From Malaya genurostris (Eukaryota; Arthropoda; Insecta; Diptera; Culicidae): a stretch of 64,000 nt of DNA. The stretch lies in NCBI RefSeq assembly GCF_030247185.1, contig NC_080571.1, positions 39,339,502 through 39,403,501 of the forward strand, given 5' to 3'. Positions within the stretch are counted from its first letter, which is position 1. Every line of letters begins with the position of its first letter. Of the stretch, positions 22,445-32,523 are shown piece by piece. The position numbers were made by a program, and so were the translations under genes. Under the pieces are notes generated by a model. It was not told where the DNA came from and made no database searches. It was given only the letters and a program-made list of their open reading frames with translations.

Positions 22445-23851
22445 CCTAAAATCAATAAATTCATTAGGGTAAATGCTAAAATAAAACGGGTCTTTATATG
22501 ATTTTGGAACGATGAACACCGAGCGGGGTATGTCGATTGAAAATGTATAACTTAACCAGTATCGAGCAAATATGTTCTGGTGGAAGTTTTGATCAAAAAT
22601 GTAATCATTCTATGACCGATAGGGGATAGAACGATAACGCAAACATTTTCTGATCTAACCGGAATTTCAAAGAGATTCCAGGTTCGAACAAAAGTTTTCA
22701 AAATCCTGTGTAAATTTCTAATTTGTTACACGTCAGAAACACTACTGCCACCTACTCGACTATTCGCCGCGATCTCTCGAAACGTTCCATTACGTTCCGA
22801 AACGCCTGTTATAGAAATATTCCAACTACACAAATTTTAACACTGATCACACGATTTCCCTAGGTGTTGCAGACAACTTTATTTCTACGTCGCTTAAATC
22901 ACGCGAGAATTCTATCGGAATTATACAAAAATAAATCAACAGCAAAACAAAAATATAGGCTCAAGTGAAAACGGCACCCAAATCGTGGTGGCAGCTCGTG
23001 TCGATCGTGCTGACATCTGTAAAGGTTCGCCACGCTGGATGAGCAAATTCTACACACAGCTCATTTGTTAGCCTGTATATCTATTTTCTGTTATTGAGTA
23101 ATTGGAACTGCTTACAAACATATAAATCGAATAAAAATGTACCAAAAACAACCCTTCAAATTATTTTGAAAGAAACCATTCTACTCTTAAAAACAAAGCA
23201 AAATGATTGATTTTAACAAACAAAAGAGTAAATTGAAATACTTGTCATTTTAGGTTTATATCTTATCATTTATTTAAACTGTCAAGTTTTAAAATTCAAA
23301 GCACTACAAATATTACCTTTATCTAAAGTTAGTTCATTTTAAACTGATTATGTAAGTAGAACTTACTATGAAATTTGTCAAGAAATTGACAGCAACGCAC
23401 AAGTAAAATGTTTGTTAGTTTTATCAGAATTTTTATTAAAACAAACTCATCCGCTGAGAAAAATTAAATATATAGTTTTGTTGTTTCAAGCAGCAATATT
23501 TACTATATTAAACGAAATATTCTTTTGTCACTATTCTAATAAAATAAACCGTTGCGTGAAACCCAGGTTTAGCGACATGTGCAATATTTTTCTTTGTGTG
23601 TATTTACTAAAGTTCCCGGTGATTTTTTTCCAAAACGCATATTAGCCAGTGACTGTTTCGGTTTGTTGACTTTTTCTTCTATTGATTACTAAACATTTTC
23701 CTCAACTCTTTGTAAATGGAACAAAAATTTGAAATAATCGAATATCGGCTATTATTGAGAAATTATTAGAAATATTCGTAATCGCTTCAAAACAATAGTA
23801 AAAGAAAGTAAACTTGCTTGGTAATGCAGTCTTCTGTGAAATCCATCAAGT
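22445..23851. other. No recognisable feature
   Basis: AT-rich sequence without recognised coding or bounded repeats. Confidence 0.4.
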
Positions 23852-23980
23852 ATCGTATCTAGTGATGTATTTTTTATGTAAAGGCTAAAGTAATCGAGTA
23901 TTTGTAATCGATTAACGACAGTGCCACTAATCGAGCTAATCGATTAATAGCAATCAATTAATCGAGATTTATATCAGTTA

Positions 23981-24246
23981 GGGCATATTCAGGAGTGTTC
24001 TAGTTCTAGATGCATAATTTATGTCAGTTTTAAAATTTAAATCTAGAAATTATAACAAAATAATCTGGCAGCCCCAGCAGCGTTTTATCTGTGTTTCAAA
24101 TATAGAAAAAATAGAACGGCAGTGTATACCAGTTTTAAATTTGACAGTAGAACTGGTCGAATAAACAAAACTAAAACGGATTGCTGGGGATACGTTTGTT
24201 TCAGTTTCATTTACATTATAGACCACCCATATGAATCTTGCAGCTC
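23981..24246. mobile_element. MITE copy A of a tandem pair
   Basis: It begins GGGCATATTCAGGAG after TTA (23978-23980) and matches the copies at 24250 and 58226 throughout. It lacks about 12 bp near its right end, so its right inverted repeat is damaged. The next TTA (24247-24249) is shared with copy B. Confidence 0.85.
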
Positions 24247-24249
24247 TTA

Positions 24250-24527
24250 TGGCATATCCAGTAGTGTTTTAGTTCTAGATGCATAATTTATGCCAGTTAC
24301 AAAATTTAAATCTGGATTTTATAACAAGAAAAACTGGCAGCCCCAGCAGTGTTTTACTCGTGTTTCAAATATACAAAAAATAGAACGGCATCGTAGACCA
24401 GTTTTAAATTTGACAGAAGAACTGGTCGAATAAATTAAACTAGAACGGCTTGCTGGGGATACGTTTGTTCCAGTTTCTGTTCTATTATAAATCTTCCATA
24501 TAGAACTTCTAGCTGCTGAATTTGCTC
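24250..24527. mobile_element. MITE copy B of a tandem pair
   Basis: Starts TGGCATATCCAGTAG, ends with the inverted repeat (AGCTGCTGAATTTGCTC), and is followed by TTA at 24528-24530. The 3-bp TWA duplication and G-rich short ends fit a PIF/Harbinger-type MITE. Full-length relative: 58226-58503. Confidence 0.85.
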
Positions 24528-24530
24528 TTA

Positions 24531-24672
24531 GGCTGTGGACCATTTCGCGGTTATTTTAACTTTTGGTTGAAATCTGACACTTGAGTGGTTATTTTGACGT
24601 TGTCAAAATAACACTGTTCGAGAGCATGGTTATTTTTGACAGATCGATGGTTATTTTCCGACACTGATAACG
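24531..24672. mobile_element. Left end of a GGCTGTGGAC element (partial)
   Basis: About 60 bp from GGCTGTGGACCATTTCGCGG is the reverse complement of the sequence ending at 29310. The following 'GGTTATTTTTGACAGATCGA' segment also recurs, in direct orientation, near 28303. No right end is present within the enclosing hAT-type element. Confidence 0.7.
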
Positions 24673-24682
24673 TTTTTCCTTA

Positions 24683-24913
24683 GGCTGCAGACATAGTGGG
24701 CGCGAGAAGCGAAGCCAAGCTGGTGACTAACATTGGCAAATCAAAAGCGAGAATGATACTAGTAGTTAATCAAAAGGACTCTTTCAGAGTACAAGTGAGA
24801 AATCGGCTCAACTTTCACTCTGACAGGGTCCCTCTGTTTTGCTGTAAGTACGTTTCCTGCTTTGGTCAGCACCAAGCTCGGGTCAGCTTCTCGCGCTCAC
24901 TCTGTCTGCAGCC
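24683..24913. mobile_element. TA-flanked MITE, 231 bp, GGCTGCAGAC ends
   Basis: TA lies at 24681-24682 and 24914-24915. Inverted ends of about 40 bp start GGCTGCAGACATAGTG and GGCTGCAGACAGAGTG. No ORF of interest. Confidence 0.85.
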
Positions 24914-25060
24914 TAAATCTAAACGATGCTGTGATGAGAGTTGCAGTTTCATCTGTCATAATTCAAGGAAATACGAATTTCAATTTAAATAATGATTTTT
25001 GATCCATTCTGCCTACGGTTACAATGTTCATACATTTTTCCATTTGTTTGATCATAGATA

Positions 25061-26350
25061 ACACATGGAAGTCCCGAGACTAACAATGGAAACAACATTT
25101 TGTTTGCAAAATTTTTTTTTATTCATCAACATAATCACCTTTTAGGGTGATACAATGGTTCCAACGTTTTTCCAATTTTTCAATACCATGTTTATAAAAA
25201 ATTTATCTTTCGCTTCATAATAAGCTTCAGTTTCAGCGATGACCTCCTCATTTGAGCCCAATCTTTTTCCCAGGAGCATTTTTTTAAGATCAGCAAAGAG
25301 CCAGTAATCACTGGGGGCTAAATCTGGCGTGTATGGGGGGTGGGGAAGCAGATCAAAGCCCAATTCGTTCAATTTCGCCATCGTTTTCATCGACTTGTGG
25401 CAGGATGCATGGTCTTGATGAAAAAGGATTTTTTTCCTCTGCATGTGCGGTCGTTTTTTTTGCAATTTCCTCCTTCAAACGCACCAGTAAGTCAATATAA
25501 TAATCACTGATGATCGATTTACCTTTTTCGAGGTAGTCAATGAAAATCACGCCATGCGTATCCCAAAAAACTGACGCCATAACTTTGCCAGCTGACTGCT
25601 GCGTTTTCGGACGCTTCGGACGGCTTTCGCCAGTTGTGCGCCACTCAGATGACTGTCGCTTCGACTCTGGAGTGTAGTGATGTATCCATGTTTCGTCCAT
25701 GGTCACGTAACGACGCAAGAAATCTTTTTTGTTGCGAGTAAATAGCGATAAACTGCTTTCTGAATCATCGACTCGTTGCTGTTTTTGTTCCATCGAAAGC
25801 AATCGCGGCACCCACTTGGAAAAAACCTTTTTCATGCTCAATTTTTCATGAAGGATAGTAAATACACTTCCATATGATATCTGTGTCATCTCAGCAATCT
25901 CACGGAGCTTCACTTTACGCTCTTTCATTATAATTTTTGTCACTTCACTCACATTTTCCGGTGTAACCGGTGCTTCCACAGATCTACCCGAGCGTTCCGC
26001 GTCATTTGTGTCGGTACGACCACGTTTAAACTCGGCGAACCACCGACAAATCGTTGCTTTTGATGGACAAGAGTCCGGATAACATTTTTCAATCCATTGT
26101 TTCGCTTGCACGGTGTTTTTACCCATTAAAAAACAATGTTTTATCAAAACACGAAACTCGGTTTTTTCCATTTTTTAAACAAACTACAAAACGATTTTAC
26201 TCTAACCTCGATAACTCAGCTGTTTCTGGTCGGATCGACTTAAAATTTTGACCCGTTTCAAGCAAAGGTTAGTACTCTAGAAAGACGTGGTTACTTGTTT
26301 ACTACGAGCGCCATCTCTGCTTTAGTCTCGGGACTTATTGATCCATGTGT
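25061..26350 (-). mobile_element. Nearly intact irritans-type mariner, 1,290 bp
   Basis: TA duplications lie at 25059-25060 and 26351-26352. The right end (read inward) is ACACATGGATCAATAAGTCC; the left end is the same with 6 bp missing after ACACATGGA. The length is typical of mariner. It encodes a transposase of the subfamily that contains Himar1, broken by one frameshift. It is the innermost and probably youngest insertion in this part of the nest. Confidence 0.95.
25142..26171 (-). pseudogene. mariner transposase with a single frameshift
   Basis: This DD34D transposase binds the element's inverted repeats and moves it into TA sites. Residues 1-110 carry the paired helix-turn-helix DNA-binding domain, with KGKN-like GKNTVQAKQW and the REIAE...SYGSVFTIL helix. 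The linker WVPRLL and the catalytic domain follow. The first Asp is at 159 (VTMDETW), the second near 253 (HQDHASCH) and the third 35 residues on (PDLAPSDYWLF). About 342 aa in total matches the family. The reading frame shifts near residue 239, in a run of eight A/T bases at about 25455, a classic slippage or sequencing-error site. The usual HQDNAPCH box reads HQDHASCH, which may matter for activity. Confidence 0.93.
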
Positions 26351-26599
26351 TATTATTGAATTTTCCAGACATTTCAATCACATTTTCTCTGTATGATACA
26401 CTAATGGTAAAGATTCGATATTCAACACCGATTTTCATTTGGCAGATCTGATTCTGCTTATAATAATTTGATCGATTAAGTGCACTAATCGATTAGTGCT
26501 CAATAGTAATCGATTACACTAATCGACTCCTCTATTATTAATCGAATACCTAATAATCGATTAATACGAAAAATTAGACATCACTAATCGTATCACCAT

Positions 26600-27025
26600 A
26601 CTCTTAGAAAAAAAAAACGTTCAACGGTGGTCCTTCATTGGTCCAATACGTTGGATCATTGGTCCAATGAAAGTCCAATCAATCGTTCAACGGGAGGCCA
26701 ACACGTTTGCCGATTTTGAAACAGACCGTTGAACCGAATGCCATTTTTTTCGTTCAACAAACCCGGCAGACAGAGGTCCATTGTTGAGCCATTTTTTACA
26801 TGAGGAGTTGGAGCCCCATTGAACTAGTTTTACTGCAGATTTTCCGAAGTTTTTTCCACTTATTTTTTTAAACTAACACTACATACCTGCACAATACTTC
26901 TACTTCACGGAGAATAGAGAAAAAACAACAGCAAACCGTTCCAGCAAATTGAACAGATATTTCGTGCAATATGTCGTTCAATAAGCGCTCAAAGACCAAC
27001 AAAATAGAACGGCCTGCTGAGAGGG
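26600..27025 (+). mobile_element. CCCTCTNAG element, copy 1
   Basis: About 425 bp, noncoding, running from CTCTTAGAAAAAAAAA to GGCCTGCTGAGAGGG. A second copy lies inverted at 28327-29082. It follows the hAT-type element directly. It supplies the unoccupied version of the site where a hAT MITE entered copy 2 (AATACTT...TGTGCAGGTATG region). Confidence 0.75.
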
Positions 27026-27419
27026 CAAGTATCGTATTTGTACACTGCTAAAAATCGGCACCTTTTAAAAATGTGTTTCTCTAAATTCAATATTGATTTA
27101 TTTTTATTTTTTTGACTCATAAAACGTTCATGTTTTCAGATAATGGAATTGGAGATTGCCAAACAAAATCGTTCAATACTGCTAAGGTCTTGTGTCATTA
27201 GGCGAAATTGAAATTGAATATAAAAATATTGAGATTTCAGCGGATAACTTATATTCAATAAACTATATTTAACAAATTATTTAAAAATTCATACCTAAAT
27301 GATGACATTTCAATTATAAATTTTTAAATAATTATACGTATAAATCTGTTGAAATCTAAGCAATTTCATAAGTTCATATTTATTTGTCTGACAATTCTTA
27401 AGTGCAAGTGTAGAGCGAA

Positions 27420-28080
27420 TTAAATACTAAGTGTCATACATTTGACACACATTTGCTGTTTGTTTGTTGGAATTCAAGTATATTATCAATAGAAATCAAT
27501 AGTACTTGATTTGAATCATATTTGAAGAGACTTTTACCTGAAATGAAAAGGTCGAATCAAATGCGGCGAAAATTAGTGTAAACTACATCAGTCAAACGTG
27601 TCGAATTTTATCAGTGTATGACTCTTAAGACGTTTGTGTAATGGAATTGGGAATCTCTAAACAGCATGTTCTTGTTCATGCACGATACAGGTTTTACTGA
27701 TCAAACGACGAAAACTAAAAAAACTAGTTTCAATAATTTAATTTTCATGTAATAAATCATATCTATCAAATAATTTGATATTTTATATCTAACGGATGAC
27801 ATATCAACAACATATGCTCATACATTTAATATGGAAAAGGTATTCTACATGATAATTGAGAGTAAATCCTGATGGAAAAAAGGTCTTTTCATCCGCTTAT
27901 TAGTATTTGTCTGTCAATTGAACTAGAAGTGTCAAACCTATTCAATATTAAATGTTATACATTTGGACAAATCTACTGTTTGGCTTATTCAATTGGAGTG
28001 GTTCTAATATGATTTAATTTAAATGAAATTTAAAGTGAATTACACTTTTGATTAATGTGTCGAGATCGATAGCTATGCTA
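27420..28080. repeat. Long dispersed repeat, unit R1
   Basis: Matches the broken-up unit R2 spread over 29311-34085 (AAGTGTCATACATTTGA, TTATCAATAGAAATCAATA, ATCAGTGTATGACTCTTAA, TGTGTCGA). R1 itself appears to hold two diverged subunits. It has no coding capacity. Comparison with R1 defines several insertions inside R2. Confidence 0.75.
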
Positions 28081-28326
28081 TCTGAGAAAATAATTTAGAA
28101 GTTTCAAAGCCGTACTTTGAATATTTTCGGAGATACTGTTCTATGAATTTACTCGCGCCATACCATTCTTTCGAAGCACATAAACTTTGATGTCAGCAAT
28201 TGATGGTCAGAAAATTATTTATTTCGTTTTTACAAAAACTGTTCAAAAATTACATCGAGTAGAAAATTAACTTCTGCATACCATTTTGTCGAGAAATAAA
28301 TAATGGTTATTTTTGACAGATCGATG

Positions 28327-29082
28327 CCCTCTCAGCAGGCGGTTCTATTTTGTTGGTCGTTGAGCGCTTGTTGAACGACATACTGCACGAAATATTTGCT
28401 GGATCGGTATGTTGTTGTTTCTCTTGCAAAAATAGTGTCAAAATTAGGTGTTACCTTCATACAGAAAGAAGATTTGTTTTTATTCTACGTGAAGTATAAG
28501 TATTGTACACAGAGATGCCAGGTAAAAATTTCAAATATCTACAGACAGGGTCTGTAAATCTGAAAAAAAAAATCTGCAGTCAGAAGTATGTCTTGCTGGC
28601 AGCTATTTCTCTATAAAGTATGACACGCAAAACTGACTTGGCGAGCAAAAAAAAAGTCTGTAAATATAGGCGACAGTCTGTGAGAATTTCAAAAATCTAC
28701 AAAAGTCTGTGCGAGAATTTCAAAAGTCTGTAAAAGTCTGCACAACAAAAAATGTCTGCTGCACTATACCCCAAATCTGCAGATTTACAGACAAATCTGC
28801 AGACCTGGCATCTCTGATTGTACAGGTATGTAGTGTTAGTTTAAAAAATAAGTGGAAAACCCTTCGGAAATTGTCCAGCAAAACTAGTCCAACGGGGCTC
28901 CAACACCTCATATTAAAAATGGCTCAACAATGGACCTCTGTCTGCCGGGTTTGTTGAACGAAAAAAAATGGCATTCGGTTCAAAAGTCTGTTTCAAAATC
29001 GGCAAACGAAGGTCCCGCGTTGGCCTCCCGTTGAACGATTGATTGGACTTTCATTGGACCAATGTTTTTTCTTCTAAGAGGG
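28327..29082 (-). mobile_element. CCCTCTNAG element, copy 2 (inverted)
   Basis: Reverse complement of copy 1 (26600-27025), with ends CCCTCTCAG and CTAAGAGGG. TG lies at each edge and only once at the unoccupied site near 24650. A 307-bp hAT MITE (28510-28816) interrupts it. Confidence 0.8.
28510..28816. mobile_element. hAT MITE, 307 bp
   Basis: The 8-bp duplication ATTGTACA lies at 28502-28509 and 28817-28824. Ends are CAGAGATGCCAGGT, perfectly inverted. Copy 1 of the host element has the site uninterrupted. The interior is rich in 'AGTCTGT' and 'AAATCTG' words. No transposase. Confidence 0.95.
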
Positions 29083-29348
29083 TGGTTATTTTCCGACACT
29101 GAAAAAATTTTGCAAAGAAAATTCGAACATCAATATCAATTCTTTAGTTAAAATTATTTCCAGTGCAAAATAAACCCAAATGACTTTCCATCCGTCAAAC
29201 TTCGAAATGGGCCGCAGTTTTAGGTAAATTGAACTACTCGACACAAAATAGCCGCCCAAGTGTCAGATTTCAACCAAAAGTTAAAATTAACCGCGAAATA
29301 GTTCACAGCCTAAGTGTCATACATTTGAAATAAATCTACTGTTCTGTT

Positions 29349-29656
29349 CAGCCCGGTGGCAAGGATAGGGCACTCCAGCAAGTGCTATCGTAGCCAACAT
29401 CTGGGGCATTTGGTGGGCAATCAGAGCGCTCAGAGTATGGTAAACAAACATTCGAGCATTTCAAATCGAGTAAAATTTTAATTTCCTTATCGTAGTGATG
29501 ATATTCTGATCGATAGATTGCGGGGAAGTGCGGTAAAGGGTACTGAATAAACAAGTAGTTTGTGATATCTAATTTTTTGTCAGCCATTCTTCTTAATTGT
29601 TTTGGTTTTGCAGAATGATGCTGGCCACAGTTTCATGACGTCATAGCAGGGGGCTG
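29349..29656 (-). mobile_element. Probable hAT-like insertion or retro-inserted fragment, 308 bp
   Basis: Flanked by GTTCTGTT (29341-29348) and GTTTTGTT (29657-29664), an 8-bp duplication with one mismatch. The ends CAGCCC/GGGCTG are short. It is absent from the paralogous unit R1. On the minus strand a 79-codon open frame (29587 to 29348) starts with AGAAGAATGGCTG and is preceded by a TGACGTCA palindrome. The protein is unrecognised. It might derive from a host transcript. Confidence 0.55.
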
Positions 29657-30117
29657 GTTTTGTTTGATGGGATTCAAGTATTTTATCAATAGAAATCAAT
29701 ATTACTTAATTTGATTAGATTTGAAGAGACTTTCACCTGCAATTAAGGTGTCGAATCAAATGTGGCGAAATTAAGTGAAAAACACGTCTGTCCAACCTAT
29801 CGATGTTTATCAGTGTATGACTCTTAATACGTTTGCGTAATGCAATTGGGAATCTCTACACTCAAAAAAATCCACACGTTAACTGTATGTAAAAAATCAC
29901 GTAGATGACAAAAATAGCTTTGTCATCGGAGATTACGTGATGTTCTTAACAACTATCGGATCATGATTGAATATGAAATGGACCGTATGTCAGAATTATT
30001 GATGTTGTCACATATTTTTAATGTGTCACGTACTTACTTGAATTCATTATGTCAACCATATGTTCATTTGGTGCTCAGAAACAAACGCAATATGGCGTCT
30101 GTTGAAAAACCTATAAC

Positions 30118-30128
30118 AATCTACATAG
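30118..30128. repeat. Target site duplication of the hammerhead element, 5' copy
   Basis: AATCTACATAG, identical to 30488-30498. Confidence 0.9.
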
Positions 30129-30219
30129 CGCTTAGCGGTTCAAATTGAACTGCCGAGTTTAGCACTAAGCAGTTCAATTTGAACTGCTCTGCACTGATGA
30201 GTCAAAGACGAAACGTAAA
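30129..30219 (+). ncRNA. Hammerhead ribozyme remnant (3' cleavage product half)
   Basis: It carries the stem I hairpin, CTGATGA (30194-30200), stem II GTC-AAA-GAC, GAAA (30210-30213) and CGTAAA, but no upstream stem III strand because the insertion starts at the cleavage position. It therefore cannot cleave in cis here. Confidence 0.85.
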
Positions 30220-30382
30220 AATAATAAAAACGGTTATGTGCCCCAGCACAAAATTTGGCTAACCCATAAATGACAATACCTGCATCGGCCAGAAATAGTC
30301 GAAAACACGTTTTCGTTCGGCACGTCAGAAAAGACATTGCACTCCGTTGCAAAACAAAAAGTGTTCTGTAAGTAGCAGAAAC

Positions 30383-30482
30383 TTTACGTCTGCTTAGCGG
30401 TTCAAATTGAACTGCCGAGTTTAGCACTAAGCAGTTTAATTTGAACTGCTCTGCACTGATGAGTCAAAGACGAAACGAAAAA
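30383..30482 (+). ncRNA. Hammerhead ribozyme, open stem III (type III layout)
   Basis: In order: stem III 5' strand TTTACGT, cleavage base C (30390), stem I, CTGATGA (30456-30462), stem II GTC-AAA-GAC (30463-30471), GAAA (30472-30475), then the stem III 3' strand. Stem I starts UGC/GCA, has a small UUA/UCU internal loop, then a 19-bp helix (nearly all Watson-Crick) and a 15-base loop. Stem III has one A-A mismatch because the 3' strand reads ACGAAA, not ACGTAAA, so activity may be reduced. All catalytic core bases are present. Confidence 0.88.
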
Positions 30483-30487
30483 ATAAT

Positions 30488-30498
30488 AATCTACATAG
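30488..30498. repeat. Target site duplication of the hammerhead element, 3' copy
   Basis: AATCTACATAG, directly after the A-rich end. Confidence 0.9.
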
Positions 30499-32523
30499 GC
30501 CAAATCCTTTTTTGACCCTTCTGCGGTATTTATCACAGTGATTTTAAGGTAAATAATTGCTCATTAGTTCCATCAACAGTTAGGTAGTCTAGCTAATTTC
30601 TATTATACTTTCAGATCTAATATTAGTACCTAGCAGAAGTTTAGTTTATAAGTTATGTTATTGAGTTTACTAAACGGCTCTATGAAACCAATCCTCAACA
30701 ACTTATTTTCGAGATTAACCGGTATTACGCGAATTTGAAACTGAAACACAATTCAACTTTTCTTTTCCTACAGTTCAAAAGGCAAATTCTCTAGATTGTG
30801 TTCCAGCACATCAATCTTCTAAGGAAACTGTACATAGAAAATTGTCGTCAATCGCAATACATGCATCTCAACCCGTAGAATGATACCCGTATAATTTTTA
30901 AATATCCATGTGTATCATTAAGATTGAATATAGAACTTAGTAACAAATAAATGAAAATAACGTAAAATTCTGGTAAAAAGTAAGTTCATATCATAGTAAT
31001 TTTACAGTACAATTTAAATTAACTTCGTGTAAATTTCACGAAATTATTCTATAGAGTCTACAAATAAAGTCACGTAGGGATTACGTGATACAAATGTGGA
31101 CTAAGAGTTCATGAGTTCATTCTGTGCCACCTACACAGAAAAAAATAAATTGTGATATCACATCAAAATCGCTGCACATCATTGTTTAAGTAGATTGTTG
31201 TAATATAGCACACCTATACACCTTATTGAAACGACGTATGAGTATTGATGTGATTAAGGAGATGTATTGTACTTATTGTAATGTAGCACGACGTGATAAA
31301 AAAAATTGCGTGACGGCAATCGATGTGACCACAAACAATGTGATTTAAAACAACGTAATTGCAAACGATGTATTTCGTGAATATAGGTATTATTATGAAC
31401 TTATTTTAAACATTTACAAAAACATAAAATGTGAGATTTTATTTGAAAACAAAACATATAACGTAGGATGAAGTAATTTTTATTCCCATTGGTTGAAAAT
31501 CGTTTCATTTGAAATCGACAATAACTGTTTCGAACTTTACTGCTATCAACTGCAGTGGGTTGGGAGCTTAGCTACAAGCGTAACTTGCATTCTTTTAAAT
31601 GCATTACTAATGCCGTTTTTCATTAAAAAGTACTGGTGGCGTAGATTGCTCTGGTTTTGCATTTTCGAGCATAAATGCAATATTCTGATGGTGTTTCATT
31701 GCCATTTGATTGATTGAAAGAAAAAACATCGAGCTCTGATACCGGCACTGGAAATAGAGGTTATATTAGGGAAAATTAGTATGAATAATTTTCTGAACAT
31801 TAAATCCGTGGCAATTATATCGTTAATGATATTCTCCATTACAAAATATTTCATATTACTTACCCAGAAAACGGAAAAATCTTGTAAGTTTTCCCTGAAC
31901 TTACGAACTTAGCTCTTAGCTCACGAATGGCCAACAAAGTTTGACACAAACAGCATTGCACTGGGGAAAAACACTTTAATTTATTAATGCGCGCAATAGT
32001 GTAATATCACCCAATTTTTAGGGGAAGTATAGATGTGCATTAATTTCAACGTGCTAATAAATCTAAAAGTGTATTAACACGCATTTTACACGAACAGAAT
32101 TATATCGACGTTCTCATGCTTGATATTACGTTATTCGATGAGAATTGTTTACTCTATAACTTCGATTGCGATATTATGTCGATTTGCACACAAGATTCAA
32201 ACAATTTGATGTTTATAAATTCAGTACGTTGTTTTGTTGAAATAATAGAAGATTGGGGTATTATCACTTATGAAAAAATGCAATATTGTCTCCAATTAAC
32301 GAGTACGTCTTTATTTCAAGCACATTAGTAAAACATACATCGAGGATTATTACAACTTTTTTTGCTGTATACAAGAAAAGTTAGTTAATAAAAATCACAT
32401 ACGTTTTCACGTAGCATTGAAGTGAGGATTTTTCTGAGTGTAGAAGTGTCAAGCATATTCAACATTAGATTTTTTATCGTGACGTCACAAATGAACAAGC
32501 ATTCATCGTTGACAGTTCAGCGG

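Larger units (their letters stand above)
23860..26586. mobile_element. hAT-type element filled with later insertions (2.7 kb)
   Basis: An 8-bp duplication ATCGTATC lies at 23852-23859 and 26587-26594. Ends are TAGTGATGT in inverted orientation. Subterminal regions on both sides carry many ATCGATTA words, as hAT ends often carry repeated transposase sites. Its own sequence amounts to a few hundred bases. The rest is two tandem MITEs (23981-24527), an end of another element (24531-24672), a MITE (24683-24913) and a mariner (25061-26350). No hAT transposase remains. Confidence 0.85.
28301..29310. mobile_element. Right end of a GGCTGTGGAC element, interrupted
   Basis: The terminal 60 bp (ending TTCACAGCC, then TA) is the inverse of 24531-24590. 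Subterminal 'GGTTATTTTTGACAGATCGA' is split from 'GGTTATTTTCCGACACTGA' by the insertion 28327-29082. The uninterrupted arrangement is seen at about 24629-24668. Confidence 0.7.
30129..30487 (+). mobile_element. Hammerhead-ribozyme retroelement, 1.4-mer, 359 bp
   Basis: It consists of one 262-base monomer (30129-30390) plus the first 97 bases of the next (30391-30487), ending in an A-rich stretch. An 11-bp target duplication flanks it. The first base corresponds to the first base after the predicted ribozyme cleavage site in the second unit (30390/30391), with one mismatch (C for U). It has no coding capacity. The body between ribozymes (about 30220-30380) is shared with the copy at 37154. Architecture (ribozyme, body, ribozyme, A-rich end, target duplication) suggests retrotransposition in trans of a self-cleaved multimeric RNA. 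Relatives in principle are plant retrozymes and Penelope-like element ends; the actual partner is unknown. Confidence 0.85.
29859..32440. mobile_element. TA-flanked element with CACTCA ends, 2.6 kb
   Basis: Ends CACTCAAAAAAATCCACAC and, inverted, CACTCAGAAAAATCCTCAC, with TA at 29857-29858 and 32441-32442. Unit R1 has a single TA at the matching position (27661 region). Subterminal ACGTRA words recur. It has no transposase. Short AT-rich open frames (for example 32116-32328) are unrecognised. It carries the hammerhead retroelement at 30129. Confidence 0.85.

Noticed and set aside
32116..32328. 70-codon frame inside the TA-flanked element
   Set aside because: AT-driven composition and no transposase motif.
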